From NCBI GenBank assembly GCA_964503335.1, contig CAZCZZ010000013.1, forward strand, positions 1 through 64,000: a stretch of 64,000 nucleotides of DNA, given 5' to 3'. This stretch comes from CAZCZZ01 sp964503335. Lineage in GTDB: Bacteria > Verrucomicrobiota > Kiritimatiellia > CAIVKH01. The notes below the pieces were generated by a model. That model searched no databases. It was given only the letters and a program-made list of their open reading frames with translations, and was not told the DNA's origin. This document shows positions 25,801-35,300 of this stretch, piece after piece (the stretch's first letter is position 1; each line of letters starts with the position of its first letter). The position numbers were made by a program, and so were the translations under genes.

Positions 25801-28800
25801 GGCCGCGCTCGACGAGTGTGCCGTTCGCCGGGCTGAGGATGACCGTGGACGGAGGAGGATTAAGATTCGAGTCCACGACGACCTGGACCTGCTTGGGCGC
25901 GAAACCACCAGCCGCGACCGACACCGTCGTCGTTCCGTCCCCGATTGCCGTGACAAATCCACTCCCGCTCACTGTGGCAACCGCCGGGTCGGCGCTGCCG
26001 AAAGACACGCCCGAGAAGAGCGGCGTGCTTGTGCCGTTGCTGTACTGGCCCGTGACCGAAAGCGTGGTCGTATCGCCCGCGAAGCGAAGCGTCGGATTCG
26101 CGATCGTCACCACGAAGTTCGTCATCACCACGATGTCCACGGTGATCGGGGCCTGCACGCTGTTGGTCTTGAACGTCGCCGTCAGCGTCGCGACCCCGTT
26201 GCCCTGCGGGACCATGCGTCCGGCGCTGTTCACGGAAGCAACGCCGGGGTTGCCGGATGAATAGGACGACCGGACGGTGACGTTCGATGTGCCCCCACCC
26301 GCAAGCTGCGCCGTCACCGTGAAATCCTGGAATTCGTTGACAGCAGTGAACAGGCGCGACGGCGGGGAGATCACGAGATTCGTGACGACGGGAGCGACAG
26401 GCACGACCACCGTCGTCGTCGCGCTTCCGAACGGCGACAAATCGAGTTGAAACGCCGATATCTGCAAGGTGTCGCCGCCAAAGGCGCCGATCGCACCGCT
26501 GAAAAGTCCGGCGGCGTTGGCGCTGATCGACTGCACGTAGCCCTGCGACACATTCACGATCGTGATCTGCGCATTCGAAACGCTGGTTCCTTCGACGAGT
26601 GTCTCGCCGGTGTCCGGGTCCGACAGGCTTGTCACCAGCGGCGCGGCAGGCGCAGGTCCCGGCGGAGCAGCGACAACCGAGAAGCGAAGGCGCGACGTGG
26701 ATGCGCCTGGACTATTGGATCTGCCGAGCTTGTTGCTCGCGAGGATGATGACATCGTACTCACCGGTACTAAGATTCGCGGTGTCGATCGAGAATGGCTG
26801 CGTGCCCGTCGCAATCTGGTTCGTCAAGTCGTTCAGGAAGAACTGCACCGACTCGATGCCGGTCGGATCTTCCGCGCGACCGCTCACTGCAAAGACCGTG
26901 CCCGTCAAATACTTCGCACCCGGCACAGCGTTGTCAAAGCTCACATGAGGCTCGTTGATGTTCGTAATGACCGTGAACACGAAAACGTCGCTGCCGGTCT
27001 GGCTTAGGCCGTCTACCGCATACACCGTCACGGTGTGCGCACCGATCGAGAGATCCAGGGTCCCCAAGGTCGTCTGGTAAGGCGGCACAAAGATCGACGC
27101 GAAGGTGTTGGTTCCGTCGAGTTCGTAATCCACCCGCTTCACGCCGCCGGACACCGACGACGGCGCGAGCGTGATCGCAATACCTTGCAGCGTAGCGTTG
27201 GTAGGATCCTCGGGCAGCACGATGACCGGCGGGTCGGCATTCGGCGCGAGAATGACCGCCATGGTGGCCTCGCCCACGTTGCCGGCCCGATCCGTCGCAA
27301 CCGCCTTGAACAGATACATGTGACCGGGGTCGAGGCTGCCGGAGTCGACCGCGAAGCGCGCCGGGATGTCCGACCCCTGGAAGATCATCTTCTGGTCCAC
27401 GAAGTCGTAGAGCCCCGTGACGGCGAGATCGCGGCGGTACAATTCGATGACAGCCGGACCACTGCCCTGATCTGCGACGTGAACGTTCATGTTCACGATT
27501 TGACCGGGCACGACATAGTTCGCATCGACAGGCGGCTCAACCAGCAAGCTGACCTGCGGTGGGTCGATATCGTTGTAGAGGCTGGTTGTGCGGAACGTAC
27601 TCACCCACTCGTTGAAGATCGGGTTGCCCTGCTGGTCCGTGATGCCCTGCGTGACGTAGACCGTCAGTTCCTCGTTCTCGGGCATGAAGGTGCTCACCCC
27701 GTCGAAGTACTGCCACACGGCCACGGTCCGCCCGAAGACCGTGTCGAACCTGAGCACACCCGGCAGCACCGCATTGCTGGCCGAGAAGACATTAAACGTC
27801 CCACCCGTCCCCGTCGTGATCGTGTTGGTCAGCATCGCCTCACTGAAGAAGGCCACAACGGGCTGCTGCGGATTTACACCGATAGTGTTGTTCAGCGGAG
27901 CCACGTTGACCGAGGGAATGCCGTCCGCCACGCCGCGGTTCGGCGGGAATTGTCCGGTCAGGCAACCGCGCAGGCCCGCACTGACGCGCAGCGTGATGTT
28001 CTGGTCGGAAATGCCGAGGCAGGACGTGATGGGACCGGTCCGGAGAGGATGAATCTGGTACGACTGACTCACCTGCTCGCCCGGGTAGATATGGCCAAGG
28101 GACCTTGTGACGGGTCCGGGCGCGTTGCTGCAGCCGGTCGAGTTTCCGTTCGTGTCGACGCCGCACAGGACGAAGAGCGCATCAAACCCGAGGTCCAGGT
28201 CGAGGCTTGCGTAGAGCGCGGGCGTCTGCCCCGCGTTCGTGATCTTGATCACGAGTTCGTACGAACCTGCATTCGTGCTTATGAAATCCGGATGGATGAC
28301 TTCGACGAGGAAGTTCGGCGGGCCTTTGACCTCGACAGTGGACTCCGCGCTGCCATTGAACGGAACCGCATTGGAGGCGTCGATACCGGGACCGATGATT
28401 GTGCCACCGAAATCGATCTTCACCCCGCGTATACCAATCTCATCGCCGCGGATGATGAACTCGCGCTCCTTCTGTCCGGGCACATCGCCGTCGCCGGGCA
28501 GGATTGAGTCAAAGCTGATGATGCCATCGGAGGGCAAGGTGTGGCTCAGTCCGCCGTCGGGGAAGGACATCAAGGCCGTCACGTCCTGCAACGTGAAGAT
28601 GCCCGATGTGTTCATGAGGAGAAGCCGGACGCTGTAGAATTCCTTGAGGGTCTTGATGCGGCCTTCGATGACGATTACGCCCGGAATCTTCATCGGCTCC
28701 GGCTCACCGGGCAGAACGATGGACTGTTCGAACACGATCACCTCGGTGTCCTTCGGAGGGCTCGGCGGCTTGCCTCCGCCACCGGGATCATTCGGAAGTG

Positions 28801-29275
28801 GAATGATCTCGAAGCCCGTCGGCTCCGCAACTCCGCCTCCACCGATTGGAATTTCGATTTCCACCGGATCGCCGCCGATCGTCAGCACGATGATGAACTG
28901 GGACACGTTGAAGTTCGAGGTGTCCTGAATATCGATGACGCCGGCATTGACGAGTTCCTCGATGCGTTGCGGTGGAAGGGGCTCGGTCCGGATGGAAGCG
29001 ACCACGACGGACTGCAGCGAAAGCTGCGTGACCTTCAGGCGTGAGGAGACACGGTTCGTCCCGGCATCTGTCGCCGTCACCGTGATCTCGTTCAACGCAT
29101 TCGCCGCGAGCGGCAACTGGACATCGAACGGCCCTCCCCCGTCGGGCAAGGTCTGCGTGGCCGAACCACCCGGCCCGGTCACCTGCACCGTGACGGCGCC
29201 ATAGGAAGGTTGCCCCGCAAGCACTCCGAAAGCGAGCGCAGCGGCCAGGCCCAGGTATGGAAGACGAAGCTTCAA
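19874..29275 (-). CDS. Giant secreted protein with Ig-like domains and Gly-rich repeat modules
   Basis: About 3,133 aa, with residues about 1311-1344 hidden by a 100-N gap. A TTG start with a strong GAGGAGGA site overlaps the previous stop (TTGA). After a signal peptide (LGLAAALAFGVLAG) come Ig-like/fibronectin-like domains, including a BIG2-type domain (VNEFQDFTVTAQ through ATLTATFKTN). Beyond the gap are six modules of about 300 aa, each with RGYxGG, GSHGG or GSYGG, LGSGGSSRGDNF, GGGRI and VGGGGGRV. They probably form a repetitive beta-solenoid. There is no PEP-CTERM tail; the end IFRVRKP is a small beta domain. Modules alternate A-B-C-B'-C'-D. Function is unknown; a surface or matrix role is inferred. 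Confidence 0.85.
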   Translation of the reverse strand: MKLRLPYLGLAAALAFGVLAGQPSYGAVTVQVTGPGGSATQTLPDGGGPFDVQLPLAANALNEITVTATDAGTNRVSSRLKVTQLSLQSVVVASIRTEPLPPQRIEELVNAGVIDIQDTSNFNVSQFIIVLTIGGDPVEIEIPIGGGGVAEPTGFEIIPLPNDPGGGGKPPSPPKDTEVIVFEQSIVLPGEPEPMKIPGVIVIEGRIKTLKEFYSVRLLLMNTSGIFTLQDVTALMSFPDGGLSHTLPSDGIISFDSILPGDGDVPGQKEREFIIRGDEIGIRGVKIDFGGTIIGPGIDASNAVPFNGSAESTVEVKGPPNFLVEVIHPDFISTNAGSYELVIKITNAGQTPALYASLDLDLGFDALFVLCGVDTNGNSTGCSNAPGPVTRSLGHIYPGEQVSQSYQIHPLRTGPITSCLGISDQNITLRVSAGLRGCLTGQFPPNRGVADGIPSVNVAPLNNTIGVNPQQPVVAFFSEAMLTNTITTGTGGTFNVFSASNAVLPGVLRFDTVFGRTVAVWQYFDGVSTFMPENEELTVYVTQGITDQQGNPIFNEWVSTFRTTSLYNDIDPPQVSLLVEPPVDANYVVPGQIVNMNVHVADQGSGPAVIELYRRDLAVTGLYDFVDQKMIFQGSDIPARFAVDSGSLDPGHMYLFKAVATDRAGNVGEATMAVILAPNADPPVIVLPEDPTNATLQGIAITLAPSSVSGGVKRVDYELDGTNTFASIFVPPYQTTLGTLDLSIGAHTVTVYAVDGLSQTGSDVFVFTVITNINEPHVSFDNAVPGAKYLTGTVFAVSGRAEDPTGIESVQFFLNDLTNQIATGTQPFSIDTANLSTGEYDVIILASNKLGRSNSPGASTSRLRFSVVAAPPGPAPAAPLVTSLSDPDTGETLVEGTSVSNAQITIVNVSQGYVQSISANAAGLFSGAIGAFGGDTLQISAFQLDLSPFGSATTTVVVPVAPVVTNLVISPPSRLFTAVNEFQDFTVTAQLAGGGTSNVTVRSSYSSGNPGVASVNSAGRMVPQGNGVATLTATFKTNSVQAPITVDIVVMTNFVVTIANPTLRFAGDTTTLSVTGQYSNGTSTPLFSGVSFGSADPAVATVSGSGFVTAIGDGTTTVSVAAGGFAPKQVQVVVDSNLNPPPSTVILSPANGTLVERGQFVGVDVQGIDPTGGITRVVVTSSGELTSSNQQTFGASANTVRNFSLNIPGAATIGGGIAVNAWSVDIGGKSSTTQAISLTVADLTAPSVTIQSPSNATPYNAGATVTVSVAASDTVGVTRVRYTLTGALTGSGLTNIPSTLNVTSSFQFVIXXXXXXXXXXXXXXXXXXXXXXXXXXXXXXXXXXESSTTNEANLAVTAWTISIDSNSSISVLGRGYQGGQQPGNAANQGRTTNNALGSTATSGGSHGGFGGVGTGTPNPLYGSVVTPLDLGSGGSSRGDNFFPGGDGGGRIFINALNVAADGEINANGLSGSGFNSGSGSGGSIYMIVRSLSGNGIVAADGGQGEVGGGGGRVAVHYIDLYTKDTGLIQAIGGDATTADGGNGTVFLLGFGESNGTLIVDGQGVSSPFSGLPIPVGLTFDNIILRNNARVVVDDVISVNGSLQVLSGSILTHSVTQTNGIRINAGSVFVDSTASINASAKGYRGGFRDGNAQSPGETLNGQVGAQAKAGGSYGGLGAVNSGPGSNLGYGTPYAPIYLGAGGSSRGDNFFSGGNGGGRITIVATNRVTVHGAITADGQDGTGFQSGSGAGGSIWIQTALFEGSGSVRANGGAFEVGGGGGRIRVDYNFIGSGTNDFNGLRNVTAAGGKSTSQAGSAGSVLMKSSSQGIGDLYIDATYTNATAPLWSSTLTPVGLGRSVALTTNELTVDGEVALLPGGLVGATLVPNENNGASFTIVANTATTITVSVTASSNLLTVASTGDVYAAKYVFDNVILRRGAWLATSDKLSVNGTLTVSETSVITHFDSNVGYEPGLDITADTITVESNSAINVDSRGYLGGWQGDNAGNNQGRTLTNGLGSTARSAGSHGGVGGRTDGTPNATYGDVKNPVALGSGGSSRGDNFAPGGDGGGRILITASTLTVNGVLTANGTNGTGFNSGSGSGGSILLDVGTLQGTGIVRANGAAFEVGGGGGRVAVLYSTLGMGLSQIQALGGDASAADGGHGTVFLKTPSQVDGTLIIDGGNQSSPDDSVILPAGVTFDNITIRNQAKVLADAPIVVSGTLRVENSSKISHTRGLASGLVITAAVVEVDSTSRLDVSAKGYRGGFRDGNAQNPGETLNSQVGAQAKAGGSYGGLGAVNSGPGSNLVYGTPYAPVYLGAGGSSRGDNFSAGGNGGGRITIVATNRVTVHGAIAADGQEATSGFNAGSGAGGSIWIQTALFEGSGSVRANGGAFEVGGGGGRIRVDYNFIGSGTNDFNGLRNVTAAGGKSTSQAGSAGSVLMKSSSQGIGDLYIDATYTNATAPLWSSTLTPVGLGRSVALTTNELTVDGEVALLPGGLVGATLVPNENNGASFTIVANTATTITVSVTASSNLLTVASTGDVYAAKYVFDNVILRRGAWLATSDKLSVNGTLTVSETSVITHFDSNVGYEPGLDITADTITVESNSAINVDSRGYLGGWQGDNAGNNQGRTLTNGLGSTARSAGSHGGVGGRTDGTPNATYGDVKNPVALGSGGSSRGDNFAPGGDGGGRILITASTLTVNGVLTANGTNGTGFNSGSGSGGSILLDVGTLQGTGIVRANGAAFEVGGGGGRVAVLYSTLGMSESLLRATGGDGGVADGGHGTVYLKSSSQTNGNLIVDGYGFATASDSTQVPTNEVFDQVVFRNGARIQLRAPLVVLGGVQILSNSVVTHALSLEEGLTIQAQSMLIDTNSSIDVSSRGYRGGQRDGNGLNEGLTTNNTVGSGVRSGGSYGGLGGVNGGTPNPLYGTATNPVYLGSGGSSRSDNFSSGGNGGGRITLQISGALTLNGNILANGGPGGGFNAGGGSGGSVLIQAGNLSGSGLVRANGGGTEVGGGGGRVAIYHNVLSLPTNNVTASGGSGTSPGAVGTVYFGPLLPPPAPAPALENLEIEGIGIDANGCPWIVWSGASTSVVLEASSGLLDAHDWSNLCSPTMANGWTGTPAGLPDVRIFRVRKP
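20996..22123. repeat. Direct repeat copy 1 within the giant gene
   Basis: This 1,128-base stretch appears identical to 22853-23980, offset by 1,857 bases (619 codons). Similarity continues with scattered differences to about 22500. It spans parts of two Gly-rich modules. Confidence 0.9.
22853..23980. repeat. Direct repeat copy 2 within the giant gene
   Basis: Second copy of the 1,128-base sequence at 20996-22123. The first differences seen past the end are C to T at 22124/23981 and G to A shortly after. Confidence 0.9.
25244..25343. other. Assembly gap (100 N) inside the giant gene
   Basis: Placeholder gap at the border between the Ig-like region and the Gly-rich modules. True length is unknown, so modules may be missing. 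No shared sequence is seen at the two edges. Confidence 0.99.
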
Positions 29276-31473
29276 GGCTCGTCCTCCTCTTCAAACCTCA
29301 GGCTGATGAACGTGTGACCGACCGTGGCGTTCGAGCCAGGATAACGGCCGAGCGGGACGTCGGCAAAGACGCGGGTGCGTCCGCGATATTCCACAATGAC
29401 ATCGACAAGCTGCTCGATGGACCCGGGTTCGATCACATCCATCGCGTGGAAGTACCCAGTCTCGGGATCCGGCCCATCGAGCAGGATACTCCCCCGCTCG
29501 CCCACAGCCGTGACATGGGTATTGCCGACGAACGGGTTGATGTCCTGGAATCGGACCGTCAATCCAAGCCCGTATTGCCTGATCACGCCGCCGGGCAGCG
29601 CCACGATGATCGCGCGCTGGTCCGGTGACAGCTCGATATCCCCGGGCCGCGTGAGCCCGCTCACCAGCCTAATCGGTTTCGTGCTTCCAGGCGGCAGGTA
29701 CCAGATCGTCCCATCGCCGGGCCCGCCCGTGGCTCCTTCGTCCGTGATGTACATCGCCCGGTGGTTGTCCACTGCGATACCGCGCGGCTCGAACGTGCTC
29801 GTCTTCGGTCCCACCAGCGTCAGGAACCTGTTGGACTCGGCGGATGGGATGTCCTGGCGGAAGAGCACGAGGCCGGATGGGAGATTCCGGTCGTTGTCGA
29901 CGATCCATCGCGTGAAGACGTTGTTATCGCCCGCGATGCCGCGCACAACGTTGGTGATGGTGAGGACGACGTTTTCGTCGGCTTCCACAAGGGAATCGTC
30001 GACGACTTCGATGGGGACCAAGGCATTGGTTGCGCCGGCAGGGATCGTAATGACAACCGATTCGACGGAGTAATCCACGTTGGAACCTGTCGCGTTGCCC
30101 GAGATCGCAAGTGTCACAACCATCGATGTGGTGGAAGCCTGGTCCAGCACGAGTTCCGCCGATGACGAGAAGCCTTCATCGTCATAGAACGCCTCATCCG
30201 CGAACTGCACGGTCGGCACAAAACCGTCGTCATCCTGGATCGTCATGACGAACTGGGCATTGCTCCCCGCCCGGAGCGATTGTCCGTCCACAAGCCGGAA
30301 GATGGCGTCCTCGTCAAGCTCGCGCACGTTGTCGCTGATCACGCGGAATTCAGAGGTAACCGCCATGACGCCCGGTATGAAGGTGATCAAGCCGGAAGCC
30401 GGCACGAGGGGCTCCGTGTAGGCACCCGAGTTTGTAACCGGCGGATTGCCCGGGATGGTCGGCGTGTAATCGGTCCCGGGCGTGGCAATACCATCCAGCG
30501 CATAGCGGACTGTGTTTGTGCGTTCGGAAGGTCCCGACAGGACCACGATCACTTTTGTCGTGGATGTGGACGACTCGGAGACCGTGATGTCGGGACTGGT
30601 GATATCCGCCGACAGCTCGTCGTCGTCGACGATCGTGTACACACCGTTGGAGGGCGATCCGATCGTTGCGTTGGTGACGGCTGTCAGCCTGTAGCGGATG
30701 CCCTCTTCATTCTCGTCGGTGCCGTCGTCCTCCACGTGTATGCGGATCTTATGGCTCACGCTTCCCGGGGGGATCACGACCGGCGCGGAGGGCATTGTGA
30801 AGTCCTGCGACACCGTGGCCGTCGAACCGGTGCCGAGCTCGATGAAGAACGACACCGGCTGCGTTGCCGGCGCCGAGAGGACGACTTTGACGTCAACATT
30901 CGTCCTGCCCTCCTCGCCCTGCATCGATGAATTCTGGAGGCGGATCGTCGGTGAGACGACAGCGCGGGGATCGTTTGTAGCCACCACCGTCTGGTGCGAA
31001 TTCGTCGCGACCGGCACCTCATTCGTCTTCTTATCACCATCGTTGTCGTACTCGTTGTCAAAGATGTTGAAGACGTGTTGCGTGACGACGCCGAACGTCA
31101 GGTTGGTCAGGTCCGACAACACGATGCGGAAGGATTCCGGCGCCTCGTAGATGTCGTCATCCACCACTTCAACGGCGATAAACCTGCTCGTCTGCGCGGG
31201 CTGGAACAGGAGGTTGGTGTTCCACGCGATGTAGTCGACGCAGGTGTCGTCGGTCTCGCCCCGCTGCGCCGTGATATCCTGGAAGGTGACCATGACACTG
31301 CACGCGGCGGTGGAGGGCGTGTCGATAAAGACCTTCAGGCCGATCAGGCCGACCGATTCATCCCACCCGCTGGAGGCCTGGTTGAACGAGACGTTCTGCG
31401 ACGTCGCCGCCCGGGGGCTCAGCAACGCCAGCAACAGGCTCAGCATCCACAATCTATATACGCGAGTTTTCAA
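29272..31473 (-). CDS. Secreted Calx-beta domain protein
   Basis: 733 aa. The TTG start directly follows the previous stop (TGATTG). After a signal peptide (MLSLLLALLSPRAATSQ) there are about four Calx-beta domains, recognised by VEVVDDDIYEAPESFRIVLSD, HVEDDGTDENEEG, and VVDDSLVEADENVVLTI. In the family these bind calcium and are common in large adhesins. The C-terminal about 200 residues look like a beta-propeller fragment (PRGIAVDNHRAMYITDEG, LTRPGDIELSPDQRAIIV). The tail is acidic (EEEDEP). It belongs to the four-gene coupled cluster and its stop overlaps the start of the giant Gly-rich protein. Confidence 0.88.
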   Translation of the reverse strand: MKTRVYRLWMLSLLLALLSPRAATSQNVSFNQASSGWDESVGLIGLKVFIDTPSTAACSVMVTFQDITAQRGETDDTCVDYIAWNTNLLFQPAQTSRFIAVEVVDDDIYEAPESFRIVLSDLTNLTFGVVTQHVFNIFDNEYDNDGDKKTNEVPVATNSHQTVVATNDPRAVVSPTIRLQNSSMQGEEGRTNVDVKVVLSAPATQPVSFFIELGTGSTATVSQDFTMPSAPVVIPPGSVSHKIRIHVEDDGTDENEEGIRYRLTAVTNATIGSPSNGVYTIVDDDELSADITSPDITVSESSTSTTKVIVVLSGPSERTNTVRYALDGIATPGTDYTPTIPGNPPVTNSGAYTEPLVPASGLITFIPGVMAVTSEFRVISDNVRELDEDAIFRLVDGQSLRAGSNAQFVMTIQDDDGFVPTVQFADEAFYDDEGFSSSAELVLDQASTTSMVVTLAISGNATGSNVDYSVESVVITIPAGATNALVPIEVVDDSLVEADENVVLTITNVVRGIAGDNNVFTRWIVDNDRNLPSGLVLFRQDIPSAESNRFLTLVGPKTSTFEPRGIAVDNHRAMYITDEGATGGPGDGTIWYLPPGSTKPIRLVSGLTRPGDIELSPDQRAIIVALPGGVIRQYGLGLTVRFQDINPFVGNTHVTAVGERGSILLDGPDPETGYFHAMDVIEPGSIEQLVDVIVEYRGRTRVFADVPLGRYPGSNATVGHTFISLRFEEEDEP

Positions 31474-32301
31474 TCAAGGTCCCGATGCGCAATTCGTCTC
31501 AACAATCGTGAAATCCTCCACCGTCGATTCCGGCGTGTTGTCCGAGATCGCCGTGGCAATGAACGTCGCGGCAAGGTCCTGGTCCGGGAATGTCAGGAAG
31601 AACGTCTTGGTCATCTTCTGTGTTGGACCCAGGGAACCCATCTCCGCAAGCAACCCGTCGCCATCCTGCCGCTCCGGAGAAAAGTTGATCACCACGTTGC
31701 TCGCCGTGGTGTCGCCGACATTGCGGACCTCCACGCGAATCGCCACCGTTTCGCCTGCGGGTATGCTGTCGGGCACATCCATGTCCACATCCAGGTAAGG
31801 CGGCACGGCGCCGGCAAGCAGATTGGTCATCAAGGGGGGTAACAACCGCGCAAGTTCACTGTCCGCATGCTGACTGAGCTCCCAGATCTGGAGGGAAATA
31901 TCGGCAAACTGGTTCGATCCGAAATCGAGCCAGCTCATCGTACTGCGCAACGCCTCGCCACGCGCATCGTTCGCGCGTTCTGCGATACCCCGCATGCGTA
32001 TGTAGTCGGAGAAATCGAAACCGTCCGGCGTCTCGTTCAGCTTCAGCGCGGCGTTCACGCGCAAACCTGCGACGCGGATGGGATCACTCATCGCGTTGTG
32101 CAACGGACAGAGCTGGAAGAGGATATCCTGGACCGTATTGGTGTCGTAGGCGGCAAGGGCCGACACGAGGTCCACCGCCTGTGTCTGGAACGTATGGAAC
32201 TCGGGAATGCCAGGCAACGACAGGTCCTGGGCGCGGCAGGGGCGCAACCCCGACATCGTCGCGACAAGCGCCAGAAACAGGATGACCATTCCCTTTTTCA
32301 T
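31474..32301 (-). CDS. Secreted protein with CARDB-like domain
   Basis: 275 aa from the ATG at 32301, which shares a base with the preceding stop (TGATG). A signal peptide (MVILFLALVATMSGL) is followed by a helical domain of about 140 residues and a CARDB-type beta-sandwich (VPDSIPAGETVAIRVEVRNV, then GDTTASNVVINFSP). CARDB domains occur in bacterial surface and adhesion proteins. It ends exactly where the Calx-beta gene starts. The helical half is not recognised. Confidence 0.75.
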   Translation of the reverse strand: MKKGMVILFLALVATMSGLRPCRAQDLSLPGIPEFHTFQTQAVDLVSALAAYDTNTVQDILFQLCPLHNAMSDPIRVAGLRVNAALKLNETPDGFDFSDYIRMRGIAERANDARGEALRSTMSWLDFGSNQFADISLQIWELSQHADSELARLLPPLMTNLLAGAVPPYLDVDMDVPDSIPAGETVAIRVEVRNVGDTTASNVVINFSPERQDGDGLLAEMGSLGPTQKMTKTFFLTFPDQDLAATFIATAISDNTPESTVEDFTIVETNCASGP

Positions 32302-35300
32302 CACAGTCCCGTCCAGTTCGGAAGCTGGTCCTTCACAAGGTCCCACACGCCCTGCCTGAATACGGGGAATTTCCCCTTCAGCACGAGTTCGTCATAAAAC
32401 AGGATCTGGTAGGCCATCATGTCTTCGGACCCATCCACGATAAATTCATCGATGCCCGCCGGCGTAGGCACCAGCGTCAGCAGGGAGCGGGCTGTAGGCG
32501 GGAGGTAGCGATGGTGTTCGCTTCGGTAGAAGCTGTCCTGCGCACGGCATAACGTCCCGAGCTGCAGCCCATAGAGATCGACCTGCAGGTAGACACCGAC
32601 GCCAATCTGGATCGGAGTGAAAAGGAAGCCATCGATCGCGCCGGTAACACGGTCGTACGCGAACTGTTCCACGGTCTGGAGCGCCTGCGGCTGCAAGGAA
32701 CCGAGCGCAGTAACCATCCCCGATATCTTCTCAACCACCGGGTTGCCCGGCTCGCCTTCCGATTCGGGCCGGATTTCGGGGAACACATAGGATAGGTAGT
32801 AGCGCCGGTTGTTGCTCATGATCGCAATCTGCTCGTCGAAACGTGAAGCGAGCGTCAGAGCCGTTTCGGAAGAACCCTGCACGTACGTCTGGGGATCATT
32901 CGCCTTCTCCACGGCTTTCTCGAGTGGCATCTGAGCGCCAATAATCCAGAGGCCGAGGAAGATATTGTGGAACGTCTTCCTCGCCTCAAGGATCAACGGG
33001 TCGATGGCCTGGCCTTGCAGTGCTTCGAGGATCTTCCCGTCCATGACGGTCACCGTGATCTCGCGGCGCAACCGGATCAGGTTCCGCCCGATGATCTCCC
33101 ACTTGATCTTGTCGAGATGCTTCGCCTCAGCCTCCTCGATCTCCTTGCTCCGCAGGGGCCGCACGATTCCCGTGCCGAGGATGCGCCGGAAGAACTCCGC
33201 CTCCTTCTCCGGGTCGAGGTAGTCGACGCCAAACAGCCAATCCTCAAGCGCCTCCACCCCCTTCTCGATATCCATATCGCCGCGTTTCTTGCTCAGCCCC
33301 TCCTTCGCGGTCTTCTTGTAGTCATCGAGTATCTTGCCGGCTTGCTCGTCCTGCTCTTCGATCTGCTGTTGCGTGAGCTGCTTGTTCCCGTTGTTGAAGT
33401 GGGGATGGGTCTTGATGATGCGCTTCTTGCCCAGCTTGATGAGCCGATCCGAGAGCTTCGCGACCATCTTCGCCGTGGCGAAATCGGCATTGACGAAGGC
33501 GAAGAACGCCGCCTCGTCGGCACGCTTCTTCGTGAAAGCCATGTGCAGCATCAGGCGCTGCAGCGAGTCCCACTGGTCGGGAAGCCGCGCGCCGAGGATG
33601 CGGCGGAGATCCTCGTCATAATCGTTCATCGGGCCACGGTATATCCCGCGGAATTTGGGCGTTGCCGGACCGCGTTCGAACTGCCCGACGAAGTTGCTCG
33701 CATTGCCCGTCTGGAAGTGCCAGACGTTCGTGTTCTGGACCTGGAACGTCTTGAAGAGGAACGTGATCTGCGGGTCCGCGGCGTACGTGATGTTGGTCAG
33801 TTCGCCGATCAGGCGCCTCGCATCCTTCACAAGGGACGCCGGCACGACAAACTCGGTTTCCGCCTGATTGTATTCCGCTGTGACCGTGGCGAAGGTCTGC
33901 CCTACCTTCGACTCGCCGTGTTCCGCAGTCAGGGAGTAGATGCCCGGCTTCGGCACGGGAATGTGGAACACGCCGGCGGCGTCGGTATATCCCGTGTACA
34001 CGTTATCCGGCCCGACAGGACGCTCCACATCCCACATCTTGACCGATACATCCGGCAGCGGTCGATGCTGGCGGTACGTCGGCGTGAACACCTGTCCCCG
34101 TTCCGTCCTCAAGAGCATCTGCACATCCGTCACCAGACCCGTAAAAATTGGCCCGATGTTGATGGTGACATAGCGCGGGTCCACGAGCAGGTTGCCGCCG
34201 CCGGAAAGCTGTCCATGGAGATCGACCCGGTACACGACAACGCCCTGGTTCGTCGGCTGGGAGAGGATCACGGTGTAATGGTTGGTCTCATGCGGCCCGA
34301 TATTCGCCGGCTGCGCCTGCGAATAGTCGCGGTTGAGGAAATCGCCGATGCCGTCGTCGCGCACCAGTTGTGGTTCGACATTGAGGAAGGATTCGCTCGT
34401 CGCGTTCGCGACGGTTACGGTCACGCGGACGGTCGATGCAGGGTCGAGCGGCACGAAGGACGGATACGGCGTCGCCGTGAAGTCGAATGGCGTGATGTTC
34501 ACGAGGTACGTCTTCGGCTTCGCATCATACGTCCTGTTGCGGGCCGGGCTGAAACCGGAGGCGTTCCCGGTGAAACCGACGACGCCCGCCGTGATCGCCG
34601 TGTAGGTGCCGGTAAACGTGAACTGCTGGCCCGGCTGGAGCGTGATTCCGGTCGGCGAAATCGCCTGCACGACCTGCGCTGTGCCCTGCCCCAGAATATT
34701 CGTCGCGAGCTGGTAGGTCTGGAGGTCGGGCGTCACCGTCGTCAGCTGCTCCGGCGCGTTGTTGACGACGATCATCTTCATCGTGAAGACATCGCCCGGA
34801 TGAATTGTCGCTTCCTCCGGCTCCACACGCAGGATCTCGATCGGGTCTTCGATGACGACCTGGATGCCATCCTTGGGATCCGGGAAGCTGCTGACCGTCG
34901 TCCCGCCCCCGTCGGTGCCTTCTGCCACGCCTTTCACGCGGACCACCCCGCTGCTGACTGCGACGTAGACGGATGTATAGACGAGGCTCTCGCCCGGATT
35001 CAGGTCAATGGACGAAGGCCCGGAATTCGTCACGAGCGCCAGCAAACCGTCTCCGTCTATAAGGAGAGAAACGGCATGGACGTCGAAGACGACAGCCTGG
35101 CTCGGATTCGAGACTTCGAATGTGAAGGTGATCTGGTCATCGAGGATCAGGAAGTTCTCGTCCGATTGCAGCCTGCCATCAAGGGATGGACTCGCAAGCC
35201 TCTGGACAAGCAACGCCGCATTGCCGTCGGTCCATGTCTCAAGGTCTACACCCAGCGCATTGTACGGGATCTGTGCCCACGGCTGGCCGACGCGGCGTAT